Source: Eutypa lata (Eukaryota > Ascomycota > Sordariomycetes > Xylariales > Diatrypaceae). From it: a DNA stretch of 64,000 nt. The stretch lies in NCBI GenBank assembly GCA_022661535.1, contig JAKULF010000008.1, positions 1,054,001 to 1,118,000 of the forward strand, read 5' to 3'. Below the pieces are notes generated by a model that saw only the letters and a program-made list of their open reading frames with translations, had not been told where the DNA came from and ran no database searches. Position 1 is the first letter of the stretch. Each line of letters begins with the position of its first letter. The position numbers were made by a program, and so were the translations under genes. This document shows, one piece after another, positions 1 to 11,368 of the stretch.

Positions 1-1
1 G

Positions 2-891
2 GAGCTGGGCACCGGGACCGGCTCGTGGGCCATCGACATGGCCGAGCGGTACCCCGACGCCCAGATCGTCGGCGTCGATCTGTCCCGCATCCAGCCCAGC
101 TTCATGACCAACGTCGACTTCCAGGTCGACGACGTTGAGTCCGAGTGGCTCCACCCCACCGACTTCGACTTCATCTTCATGCGGGAGTTGTCCGTTTACA
201 TCCAGGACCCGCGCAAACTCTTCGAGAGGGCGTTCCGGTGAGTTTATCTGTCTTGTTTTTAAATCAAACGGTATCGAAACGTACGCGGAAGTTAAATCAC
301 ACGATTGGCTCCTCCGGTGAATGGGCGTGGGGAGGACGTCTGCTGTGAAATGTGTGATATACGCGCCGTTGGATACCTACCTACCTGTCTGAGTAAGCTA
401 AGTACTAACTGCGGCTTGTTTCCCCCCCCAAAACCAGGCATCTCAAGCCCGGCGGCTGGATCGAGTGCCAGGACCTGGAGCTGGCGGCGTACTCGGACGA
501 CGGGACGCTGCCAGAGGGGGCGCCGCTCCGGCGGCTCTTCGACGTAATCCGGGTGGTCAAGGACATCGGGGGCCACTACGGGGCGGAGAACCACCTGCCG
601 CTGATCGGCGGGTTCCTGCGGGAGGCGGGCTTCACGCGGGTCGAGCAGAGCATGCACCGCAAGATCCCCTGGAGCCCGTGGGCCCAGGACCCCCGCGAGA
701 AGTACTGGGGCAAGTGCATGTCCGTCTCGGTCGACACCTTCCTGCCCTCCGCCCCCATCCTGCTCACCGACGGCGGCGTCCCGCCCCACGAGATCAGCGG
801 CATCATCGAGGGCTCCCGGCGCACCGTCCGCGACGACAGTCTCCACCCCTACTCGAACTTCGTCATATGGACGGCGCAGAAGCCGCTGTGA
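2..891 (+). CDS. LaeA-like SAM-dependent methyltransferase, 3' part
   Basis: Partial gene whose 5' end lies outside the window. Seen: exon 2-237 opens directly on methyltransferase motif I (ELGTGTGSWAIDMA) followed by an acidic strand-2 end (VGVDLS). A GTGAGT donor at 238 and an AG at 436-437 give an intron of 200 bases. The second exon, 438-891, continues in frame (HLKPGGWIECQDLE) to a TGA stop. Family knowledge: the HLKPGGWIE motif with a downstream WxxDPREKYWGK-like segment is typical of the large fungal 'TAM domain' or LaeA-like class I methyltransferases. Some of these regulate secondary metabolism, but most have no known substrate. Inference: cytosolic or nuclear methyltransferase of unknown substrate. 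Nothing nearby forms a metabolite cluster, so LaeA itself is not claimed. The coding sequence is strongly GC-rich compared with the AT-richer flank. Confidence 0.85.
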
Positions 892-3800
892 GGGTTGGAA
901 GGAAGGAAGGAAGGAAGGAAGGGGATGGACGCATGGAAGAAGCAAAGAAAATAAAAAAATTAAATTTTGTGAGGCACGCAAGGCAAATCGAACGAAATAT
1001 GGAACGTGTACAGTACGGTCTGTATGTATGCATGGTATGTCTGTGCGTGGGTCGGTGTTTTAGTTATTTACAACCCAAAAGGGTTGAGAGAGGGTTTGGG
1101 TTGCGATGATTCACGGAATTCGTGTCACCGAAAACCCGGAAAGAATACGCATGGCGAATCCTGGTGTTACCTTATTAGGATGGATTTTTGTTGTTGTTGT
1201 TAAATAGGAAAGACTGACTGACTGACTTACTGACTTACTGACTGGCCTGGTTGTCTGGGCTGGCTTTTTATGTAACTAGTAGTGACGCACAAGATTGGGA
1301 AGAGATATTTTACGAAGTTAACGATATCATCGTTGCCCCTCCCCCAACAATGCCACAACTATTCTATTGTATATATACCATACTATTGGGAATACTACCA
1401 TTACTACTACTACTACTACTATCATCACTACTCTACTACTGCCACTACTGCTTGAAATGGGACTATGATATATGTATTGAGCCGTTTTGGAGACCCGGGC
1501 TAGTTCTAGATCCCCAACGCGTTAGGCCATACCTAGTAAGCGGAGAGCAGGCGGATTAGGTGAGCTTCGCAAAACTTTACAACTCTTTCCCTACTCTCCG
1601 ACTATCGCAATCGAACGAGCGCAATGATGGTGAGCGAGCAAGCCTTCAGAGATTCTTACAGAACCTCAAACATTTCGAACACCGCGCCCAGCTAAGGCTG
1701 AGTAGAAGTACGAAATAACGAAGTAGCGGTTTGGCTCTATCCTCACGACAAACTCTCTTAGCACGACATATTCGGGTTGCTTACTTTCCTTCCGCCTCTG
1801 GGGCTCCAAACCCAACCCTTTCAAGCGGGCCGTGACGGCCCTTCTACCGACGCTGTTTCCCTGTCGTCCCCCTTAGCAGCATCAATATGTAGGTAGCAAC
1901 ATCGATCCCATTTCTCTATACGATGATAAGTTGACACGTAGTTATTGTGGCTATAAAAAAAAAAACCAACTGCATACCTAGTGACGAGCTCTTCGGTTCC
2001 GCTGCGACGGATACCTATGTAACTCTACCTAGATGATAGGTAGCTAGCTCATGGGCACACGAACCGTCACCACCGTATCATTTCCCTTTCCCGCACTTTC
2101 CGTTCCCGACGATCAGAACAAATCTCGATCCTCGTTCCACAGATCATGTTGTGCGACGGCCGAAGCGCTGGCTGGTGGCAACAACACCAGATCGCAGGGG
2201 TACGGCAGTACAGCAGTACAGCAGTAAAAAAAATAAAAAAATCATGTAGCTCTTGTGAGACGTGACATCGAACAAATATTCCAATACTTGAGAGGGGTTG
2301 CAAGGGTAACCCTTATTATACTTGTTGGAACTCAAGATGGAAGGAGAGGGAAAGGAAGGGCTGTCCACGTAGACGCGGCTATATGGTTCCGTCTGTTACA
2401 CACGGCCAGGACGGCGTTGTATGGACTTGAAGCTAGGTAGGTAGTTACGAAGTACGAGGTGGTTATATGCATTATATACGCTGCCACGTAGTTACTCTGT
2501 AGCTTGTAGTGAACTAAGACTTCAACTACACCTAATCTATGTACATAACTACGTAGATGTAATTTTTTTCATTAAAATCCCAACAGTAGATTAAACGTTA
2601 AGAGTTGCTGTTAAGTCAAAGGCTTTAGAGGTTCCTCATAACCTCTTAGATAATCTTAATGTCGACGGGGCCTCCCTCCGGAATGAACTGCCAGAATACC
2701 GTATTACATGATAACTGCCGCTTCTGATGTTGTTTGTTTGTGCTTGTTTGTTTTGTTGTGTGCATTCCCAATATTGTTTCCTAAACATTAAAAGCAAGGA
2801 TACGAACGAAATCAGTTCGAGACCGGGCCGGGCCAAGGTTATCTGTCAGTCTGGTTTGGGTACGTATTCAGAGTTCTGGGGTGTTGCGGGTTAGTGGGCC
2901 TAATAAATGGGTTTCCTGTGGGGGGCTAGCAGGTGGTTAATCAATGCCATTAATCAAGGGGAGTCCACTTCGGGGCACGGAGAATTCTTGCGTTGATAAC
3001 TTTATATCGTGTAGGCAATTCAGATAGCGAGGCGTTTTGAAACACATAACTACCTCCGTTATAGCCCTTACCTAAGCAACTTAAGGCATGATGGCACTAG
3101 GGCTAGGACTCGGTAATGTTTGTGATTTTAAAAATCTTATTTGGACGTTGATCCCTTACTCCTTACATACTGACACCAATCTGTGGTTCATCCGTGATCC
3201 TCTCCAACACAGGGCTAGAAGTCTTGGCAACTTCGATTTGCCGGCCGTGATAATCTAATACCTTACATAGGTACTGTGTATACCAACATTCTATTTTTGA
3301 TTGATCGAGTCGATGCGATACGATGGATGCGATACGATACGATACGATGCGTTGCATTGCATTGCGCGCAAAGTCCCTGCCAGCTTAAGGGTTGCTGCTA
3401 TTTAGTTAATTGCATCGAAACAAAACACAACCCGAACAGAGGCAAGGCTGCTGAGATCTTGTCGATCTTGACTGGTACCCTCCAAAAGTCTGGACCTGCC
3501 CGAGCTACGAACTGTCGAGAAGCTGCATGTTCGTCTGTTTCGATAGGGCTCAGAAACATCTCAAGTCCTAACTAACTATTTCTATTCCCGTTGAAACCTA
3601 CCTTGCGTGACAGCCGTAGCTGATTCTTTGTGGCTTTGCTTTTCGTTTCTTGGAACTTACTTAGTTATTACTGTACGTACGTACGTATGTACGTCTCGTT
3701 TGGCTGCTTTCTGCTTTCGGGGAATTTTGATGCGCGGTTTCAGGCCGTACAGTAAATCCCCCTTGCTGACTGCGACTGCAGAATGCATGATTCACTCGCG

Positions 3801-4159
3801 ACGAAAGCATCAATATGGCTTCGTTATCCTCTGGCCTCGCTGAGAGTGAGAGCAGCCGTGTATTGTATTATACAATTGTTCATCAATACGTATGGGGATG
3901 GTGAAAGCTTTTACACGAGTAGGTAGGTAAGGAAGTGGCTACTACGCATCTTATATGCAGTAGACTAGCCGCATGCAAGCACGATGGCGGTAGAGCATCG
4001 TGAACCAGGAAATTTGTATGTATTATCTCCCGGCCGATTAAACGATCCGTGTATCCCGTCTTAAAAGCCCGATGCTAAGAGTTATCAGCCCATTCAAGGA
4101 GATCAGGAGGCCTATGAAACCTACGAGAATCTGGTTCTGTCCTTAATGCTCTTATAACA
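892..4159. other. Intergenic region, no supported gene
   Basis: About 3.3 kb without a convincing reading frame. It holds a GGAA run right after the methyltransferase stop (897-921), a GACT-type run (1211-1243), CTA runs near 1393-1435 and an ATACG-type pentanucleotide stretch (3311-3365). Short TAGGTAGG blocks occur near 2034 and 2436. The short open frames here show no protein family features. Confidence 0.6.
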
Positions 4160-4390
4160 GAGGAGACTAAGCTTCCTTGGCGGAATGCATCCTTGGTTGG
4201 TTTGCCAAGCAGGTGGCATATCTTGGTCTTTACGGGATGGGCCAAGCGCCAAGATCTAAGCTGTGCTTATCACTCCGGCAAGTGGGCGCATTTGCTGGTT
4301 CATCTTGTCGACGACCTCCCCAAGAAGCAGTTCGTTGCAGTCGGCCACCCCGCAGACCTAATTAATATCGGCCTCAAAAATGGACAATAA
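4160..4390 (+). pseudogene. Possible relic of an FAD monooxygenase C-terminus
   Basis: A frame from about 4160 to the TAA at 4388-4390 reads like the end of a real protein, with RWHILVFTG, LVDDLPKK and HPADLINIGLKNG. I know this kind of text (strand HILVFxG, then a C-terminal strand) from the thioredoxin-like C-terminal domain of phenol-hydroxylase-type flavoprotein monooxygenases. No FAD-binding GxGxxG region or upstream coding exon is visible. If the assignment is right, only a decayed tail remains. It could also be chance. Low confidence. Confidence 0.25.
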
Positions 4391-5337
4391 CCACGCTGAC
4401 TACGTGCGTATTGGCCTTGATAATGGGCGCACTAGGTTGAAAGTTCTATAAAATGTGGCTGTTAGCTCTGTTGAGGACGAAGGTATCTGAAACTTGACAA
4501 CCTGGGTAAGGGGAGCTTGGCAGAACCTCGGCAACTTCAGACCCGGGACCCAGCCAGTCAAAGAGCCAACTCAAACCCGGAAAGGCTGAGCATTATGCAG
4601 GGGATTTGCAATTGACGAAACCCAGTCTATCCAGCTCTGCTCATCTATACAGGAAGCTGGAGCCACATGGAGCTTAGATCTCCCTCCCACATGCAAAGAC
4701 CGGACGAAGAGTTACTTAGTCGATATCGTGGGTCCTGCCAACGTCGCACCTTCACGGCTAGTAATCTGGATAGCAACCATGGTACCCCTTCATCTTCTCC
4801 AGCGCCTCAACCTAAATGGATGTGTACAACATTGAAACGGCTACATACATGGGTTCAAGAATGCATTTTACTAGGTTTCCTCTGCAGGCAGAAGAAAGAA
4901 TAAACTCAGGAGCCACAGTCTGTAGGACCAAACACCTCGTCTGAGGGCCCCCTTACCCCTGGGCACATCAACGATATGATCCTCACGGCAACATGGTACG
5001 CCCAGTAGCCGGTGACCCGGCGGAATGAATAAGTTCTTCTCGCCCGCACATCACTTCCCAGGTAAAAACATCAAGGCGACCTTTCTTTCTCCTCCCCCTC
5101 ATTTCTTGTCTTTTGGCCGGCCATTTTCGTTTCTCATGAGCATCATCTCCAATTAGTTTGTGTGCTGGTTCACTTCAGTCGTTCCCTAATTCAGTAATCG
5201 CTCGTTTCTCTTCTACTACAGAGCTAGTCTCGTTCTTTCTTTTTTTCTTTTTATATAAAAATATTTTTGTGTGTATCTAATATCCCAATCGCCTTGTCGT
5301 CGTTTTCGAAGTCTGTTCCAACCCGGTAGCTATAATC
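4391..5337. promoter_or_regulatory. Upstream region of the secreted repeat gene
   Basis: The interval has no gene. The last 250 bases before the ATG at 5338 are pyrimidine-rich (tracts near 5080-5110 and 5200-5265), as is common in filamentous-fungal promoters and leaders. An AT-rich patch with TATATAAAA lies near 5253-5262. Calling it a promoter is inference. Confidence 0.35.
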
Positions 5338-7833
5338 ATGATATCCCTAAGATGGTGTCCCATGACGCTGCTTGCCCTCATTGCTGTGGCGGCGGCAACG
5401 GATGAGATCATTGAGACTGTCACGCATGAGGTGGAAGTAATGCACACTGTTATCGAGACAGTCGAGCACCCAACAACAATTCACGAGACGGAAATGGTAC
5501 ATGAGACCGAAACGGTGCATGAGACCGAAATGGTACACGAGACTGAGATGGTACATGAGACTGTCACGCACGAAGTGGAAGTAATGCATACTGTTATCGA
5601 GACGGTAGAACATCCAACGACAATTCTCGAGACCATCCCTATCCACGTTACCGAAGAAATAATGCATACTGTTGTCGAGACGGTAGAGCACCCGACGACA
5701 GTCCTCGAGACTGAGACCATCCCTGTTCACGTCACTGAAGAGGTATCCGTCGTAAGTAATTTTCGTGGTTATTTCTTCCATTCATGGCTAGCTTCAGTAG
5801 AAGTCATTTAGGAGCTATTTGCTTCTGAATGACTTCTATGCGACACTAGAATATCTACAGTCGATTGCTAACTCTCGATATTACAGCATGTCACTGAAGT
5901 ACAGCACGTCACAGTGACCGAGGTGTCACATATGGTTGCGACTGAGACGGAAGTTAAAATCAGCACCGAGATCAAGGTAAGCAACATTCAGAGTTATTTT
6001 ACCCCTATCTAGCGGGGATTGGGAGCACAATTGTTTGTCGAGTGGAGATCTCGCTCCTAGAACCTGACTCGAAGCTCCTGAATTACCGCGAGATGACATA
6101 TCTGGAGAGATAACTAACTCTGAACTTTGCAGGAGAAGCCTGTCACCGAAGTGCAGACCATGCTGGAGACGCAGACCGAGATTAAGACAGAAATCAAGGA
6201 GAAGCCCGTAACAGAGACCATCAAGGAAACGGAGGTTCAAAAAGTACCCGTCACAGAGGTTGTATCTCACGTGGTGACATCGGTTGTAAAAGAAACGATT
6301 CCCGTAACAGAACTCGAGACGGTAGTCGAAACGGCTATTCAAAGGTGAGCCCAGAGAGCCTTTATTTCATTTCTCAGCCTGCGTCAAGAGCTCTTTGTCT
6401 CCAGCAATACCATTGCTGTGGCCCAGACTCTCTAGACAGTGCTGCTAGTTCTCGAAACATATTGAGCATGGCATTTTACTGACTACGAGCGACAATAGCA
6501 TTCATGTTACGCAGACCGAAGTCAAGCCCGTAACAGAAACGATCAAGCAAACGGAGATACAAACAAAGATACAAAGCGTACCGGTTACGGAAGTCGTTTC
6601 TCACGTTGTAACTGAGGTGCAAAAAGTACCCGTCACTGAAGTCGTATCCCACGTTGTTACGGAAGTTCAAAGCATACCAGTCACAGAGGTTGTGTCCCAC
6701 GTCGTCACAGAAGTTCAAAGTATACCGGTTACAGAAGTCGTATCCCACGTCGTCACGGAGGTTCAAAGCATACCAGTAACGGAAGTTGTGTCTCACGTTG
6801 TCACGGAGGTCCAAACAGTACCAGTGACGGAAGTCGTATCCCATGTTGTTACGGAAGTTCAAAGTATACCAGTAACGGAGGTCGTATCTCATGTCGTCAC
6901 GGAAGTTGTATCTCACGTTGTGACGGTCCCGGTAACCCAGGTAAGCTTTGAGAACCTTTCATTTCATTTTGTAGCCTGTCTCAAGAGATCTTCATCTCTG
7001 GTTATACCATTTTATGGGACTTGGACTCTTTACTAGTGCTGGGAGCTCGAAAGAGAGCACCGAAGACGTACTAAGAATATTGTTTACTGACTTTGAACGT
7101 GGAAAAGACCGAAGTCCAAGAAAAGCCCATAACGGAGACTGTTCATCTTACTGTCACGGAAACGGCCGCGCCCCAGGTACTTAACGAAACTATACACGAA
7201 ACGGTTACCCTACCACCTGAGACGATACATCTTACGGAGACGGCCAAAGAGACGATACATCTCACCGAGACTGTTCACGTCACGATGGAAGCCGGAGAGA
7301 CAATAGTAGAAACTGTTACCCTACCGCCCGAGACGATACATCTTACCGAGACGGCTCAAGAGACGGTACATCTCACGGAAACGGTTCACGTCACGATGGG
7401 AGCTGAAGAGACTATGGTAGAGACTGTCACCCTACCACCCGAGACGATACATCTCACAGAGACAGTCCACGTCACGATGGGGGCTGAAGAGACTATGGTA
7501 GAGACTGTCGTCGAGACGGTGCATGTCACGATGGGAGCCGAAGAGACTATGGTAGAAACCGTCATCGAGACGGTACACGTTACCGTCACGGGCGAATGCG
7601 CCGTGAACACCATGCTTCCGGCCGAGCACTCCATGCCTCCAGCCGAACACATAACAACCATGGCCCCGGCTGAGCACACCATGGCTCCGGTAGAACATGA
7701 GACGGCTATGGCACCCCCGGCCGAGCACACCATGCCCCCGGCCGAGTCTACGGCTATGGTAGAGGAACACCCAGTCACTACCACCGCTGTACCATTGATG
7801 GCACATGATAGGCGACGACATTTCTGGTGGTGA
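5338..7833 (+). CDS. Secreted Thr/Val/Glu/His-rich tandem-repeat protein
   Basis: Function unknown. Five exons are inferred from splice sites and frame: 5338-5751, 5887-5976, 6133-6344, 6499-6940, 7108-7833, giving about 627 residues. Residues 1-20 (LLALIAVAAA core) form a signal peptide with cleavage expected after Ala20. The remainder is almost entirely short repeats: ETVEHPTT and HETEMV units in exon 1, a 16-residue unit (VPVTEVVSHVVTEVQS type) in exon 4, and an ETIHLTET/VHVTMGAEET block in exon 5. It ends in PAEH/MAP repeats and a basic-aromatic tail (DRRRHFWW). After the signal there is only one Cys (GECAVN). No GPI-anchor or membrane segment is visible. The alternating V-x-V and T-E pattern suggests extended beta structure. 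Inference: cell-wall or extracellular surface protein. The exon 4 acceptor at 6498 is chosen because the stronger-looking AG at 6514 would cause an early stop. Confidence 0.7.
6578..6931 (+). repeat. 48-bp coding minisatellite, about 7 copies
   Basis: This tandem array in exon 4 of the secreted repeat gene has a 48-base period encoding 16 residues, with core PVTEVVSHVVTEVQ. The protein copies are nearly identical, varying mainly at the two residues before PVTEV (SV, KV, SI, TV). The codons differ silently between copies (GTC/GTT/GTG/GTA for Val, ACG/ACA/ACT for Thr). The last copy is followed by a shortened VVSHVV unit. Confidence 0.9.
7198..7580 (+). repeat. Degenerate repeat block (ETIHLTET / VHVTMGAEET)
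   Basis: In exon 5 of the secreted repeat gene, a unit of roughly 37 residues (TLPPETIHLTET, then ETVHVTMGAEETMVET) occurs about three times. Shorter partial copies (VVETVHVTMGAEETMVE) follow. Boundaries are approximate. Confidence 0.75.
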
Positions 7834-9166
7834 AGTGCAGAATAATGAGGGTCTTTGGGTAATTTAGCTAGCTATATACCTACCTACCTACCTACCTACC
7901 TACTACGTAGAGATGGCGGGTGTGTGTGTATGTGTGTACGTGTGGAGGAAAGCACCTTGAAGAGCTGCTGCTGCTACTGCTGCCGCCGTCGCCGCGCCGG
8001 CTAGGGAAGGAAGGAAGGGGAACGGGGTGGTGGCAGGCAGGTGGGCTGGCGGGTAGGCAGGCAAGTGTCGGGAAGGGTTCATTATTTACTATTATTACAA
8101 TATTTAGATGTGTAACGGATATTTACGCTTTATTTGTTTTTCGCCGGCGGCCTAATTTGAGTATTTTTTTTTCTTTCTGTTTTCGTCACCTCTCCGTGTC
8201 ATACAATTAATTGGTGTGCTGTTTCTTTGTGCTTTGAATAACTTGTCTCTGTTTTGCCTTCTCGAGGCTTCTCGATGTACTATAGCGGTCGGTTCCAATG
8301 TCTCCTTATTATTGATAAAAGGCAGGTAGGCAATGAACTCGTTTCTCTATATCTATTTATCCATGTAGTTCAAATTGTGTATGCTCGTCTATAGTAGTAG
8401 ACTGGTGGCCTTATATCTGATCTTGTATGACGCCTAGGTACATAGACCATTTTCATACCTTTCAAATATACTTGCGTCATCATCAATACTTGGACCTGCG
8501 TGCATTTAAGTGTATAGTATATTAATGATGTAGGTATATGCCGATGAGACTTGTATGCGCCTCTATGTATGAAGTCATTTGCCCTATCGTGTAGTTACAT
8601 ACCTAGTTTAGCATCACATTATGTATCGTAGCTTCCTAAGCGACGGGCGCAGAATGTCCCCTAAGACTACAAGGCTATCGTCATGCGACATACGTACCTA
8701 CCTTCTTAGGCATTATTCAAAACCCATCTACCATCATCACCATTATAGATGTCTTCCTCATCACATAACCAGACACTATAACAACAAACAACAACACCAC
8801 CACCACCACCACCACCACTACCACCATCACCACCGTGATAAACCCAACAAAACTAGCCAAAAAGACAACTACATCAACTACAACAAACCCCCAAATACGA
8901 CACAAATGCCTTTCCCCATCATATTTTGGCTGATGGTGCCCGGGCTTTACAGCGGCTTGTCTCATCCCCCGCTGCCCTACTGCGAGTCGTCCATGATCAC
9001 GCTACGGACCCGCGGCCGCTTCTGGGGTCGTATGCATCCCGTCGACCGTTGGTACCTGCCCGAGTTACCATTTCTAATGGTCGTGGTATGGGGCCTCACT
9101 GGGTATATTATCAACCGCTTGGATCAGGCCATGTGAATTCTCAAACCCGTCTTTGGTTATAAACGG
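7834..9166. other. Intergenic region with CCTA and CAC microsatellites
   Basis: 3' flank of the repeat gene. It contains a TACC/CCTA run (7877-7905), GT-rich sequence (7918-7945) and a CAC/CAT run (8795-8834). Two overlapping open frames, plus strand 8621-9136 and minus strand 8717-8965, mirror the CAC run (poly-His or poly-Val). I do not accept either as a gene. Confidence 0.5.
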
Positions 9167-9460
9167 ATGGAAGTGGCGTCGGTGGTGCTGGTGCTGGTGT
9201 TGGTATTGGCGGCGACAGTGACGATGTCGGCGGCGGCGGCGGCGGAGGAGGAGGAGGAGGCATACCACCCAGTTGAAACAAAGGTTGATGAACCGCCGGA
9301 GAAGCCTTTGACGCGATATCCTGTCATGGGTAGGGCTCTAGCTGATGGAATGGCATGCAACCCTTCGTCACGGGTCATCACGGCATCCCCAATCAGCGTC
9401 GACATCCTCGCACGTACGTACGCACGCAGCCCCTATCTATCGAAGCGGGACCATACATAG
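9167..9460 (+). CDS. Candidate small secreted protein, doubtful
   Basis: A 97-codon frame begins with ATG at 9167 and starts with a hydrophobic, signal-peptide-like run (VVLVLVLVLAATVTMSAAAA). An acidic run and a short ordinary-looking tail with one Cys follow. The hydrophobic start is encoded by GTGCTG/GGCGGC-type simple sequence, so it may be an artefact of the microsatellite. The opposite strand is also open over the same stretch (9157-9405). There is no family match and no intron evidence. Confidence 0.15.
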   Translation: MEVASVVLVLVLVLAATVTMSAAAAAEEEEEAYHPVETKVDEPPEKPLTRYPVMGRALADGMACNPSSRVITASPISVDILARTYARSPYLSKRDHT

Positions 9461-11304
9461 ATCACGCCGGATCGACCGATCACCCTAATTTTTTTTTTTT
9501 TTTTTTTATTGAGTTCCCGGGACAGCGAAGTATGCACGACACTAGCGATTATGACAAGTATGAGAAGTAAACGTCAGCCACCATAAGATGGGCGGGTGTG
9601 CGCACCGCGGTGGTAGCATACTATGTTAAAAGCCACTCGACTAAGCGCGCCTATGGGATCGAATTGGCAATTGTGGGAGTTGACTGTGGTATTCAGAGGG
9701 GCTAAATTCACTGGTTCGAACCCATAAATCGGCAGTTACATAGGAGAATGATGGGACCAGCGAAAGTGCAGGGGTCAGGGGTGGTTCGGACGAGCACAAC
9801 GAGGATAGGTTACGTCTCGTATCTACCCGCGTGTTATAGCTCTGGTCGGGAAAATGAACACGAAAGGAAAAGTTTGGAGCAAAGAAGAAGGGATTCATTG
9901 ACACAAGGGTGCTATGCTCCTGGCTAGCACAGAGGTTTGGGCGACTGAGGGATACAGAAGGCAATAGTCCATAGAATACTATGTGAAGGGCTTGGGGACT
10001 GCGTGGAAAAGAAAGGAGAAATGAAAGGGGGGGCTTGAGGGGCTAACTACTTGAGCCAAAGGGGGGAGGGGGGCAAGCAGAAAGAGATGCTTGCTGGACC
10101 TCCAGTATGTACGCACTACAAGGGCCACTGGATAGACAAAACACTTGATTAGAACCGCTTCTCAGAGGAAGAAACTTACTTATACACCAATACACCTGAC
10201 AACTAGTTCAGTTAGCGAGCTACCCATCATCGTCATCAGGCTCTAGCTTGCCTTGACAGTTCTCTAGACGTTTATGTGGCAGCACTCATCATGATTTGCT
10301 AACTCGATCATCATCACGAGCTGGCCGAGAATCTTAGGTGTATAAACCCTTGCTCCCCTCGGTGAAACATGGGAGGAGCAGCGTATGATAGTAGGATGCC
10401 GCGATGTCCCTTTTTTTATTTTAATAGAGGTATCAGCTCTTAACGGCATCTACAGCTAACCCCTCATACCTATACCATCTCAAGATACTCGGAAACGTTT
10501 ATGTAAGTATAGTAGAAGAGGCCATAACTATGCCCACAAATCCCCCTTTCCAACCAACCTCAAGGTAGCGTAGAACGTGGCCATGATACTTACCTATACA
10601 CAGGTAAATGGCGACAACCAGAGGTTGTTTATTCACTTCCTCTCAAGCTGCCGAAACATGCTGCTCAGGCTCCCCCACTCTACGATAGCCTGTCTACTAC
10701 TTAGTTACCTAAAATATCTGATGGATTATGCTCACTTGCAACAACAACAACAACAACAACAACAATCTCTTCAGCTAAGCCACCTTTTGCTAAGGTGATT
10801 ATTCCCAAGTCAAAGCCTAATCATAAGGAAAGCCTAGTTCCAGGGGAGGTTGAGGAAGAAGAAGAAGAAGAAGAAGAAGAAATCTTTCTCATGGAAGTGT
10901 ATCCCCCCTTTCCCCCTTAAAAGTTGTGTAAGTCGCGAGGATACCATCCCGTGTAGAGGAAGGTAGTAGACAGGTATGTAATTATGTAGGTAGGTAGGTA
11001 GGTAGGTAGGTGGCGGAGTGGCCAAGGGTCTTTTCAGACATGAGCATCCAGTCCAGGACCGTGGTTGCGATGTGGGGAGGTGTAGGGATAAGGTCCAATG
11101 CAATGCAATGGGCATTACCACTACCATGGGGAAGCCTGCGGTTTAACCAGAGTTGCGGGATTGGATATATACCTAGTACACGTACGTTCACCGTGAAATG
11201 CGATGGCGGGTGGTGGTGGCTCAGTGTGAATAGTCTTGTCTTGTCTTGTCCGAGTAGGTATCTAGGTAAACCAACATCTTGCATTGGCATGAATAACCGG
11301 AGAT

Positions 11305-11368
<64 letters not shown>

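Noticed and set aside
2..891. Secondary-metabolite cluster centred on the methyltransferase
   Set aside because: No synthase, P450, transporter or regulator follows it in the window. At most one doubtful monooxygenase relic is present.
292..981. 229-codon minus-strand frame opposite the methyltransferase
   Set aside because: It mirrors the GC-rich methyltransferase exon, reads through that gene's intron and has a low-information Arg/Pro/Gly composition. The plus strand has clear family motifs.
9700..9740. GGTTCGAACCC considered as a tRNA T-arm
   Set aside because: The stem does not pair over five bases and no D-arm, anticodon arm or acceptor stem fits around it.
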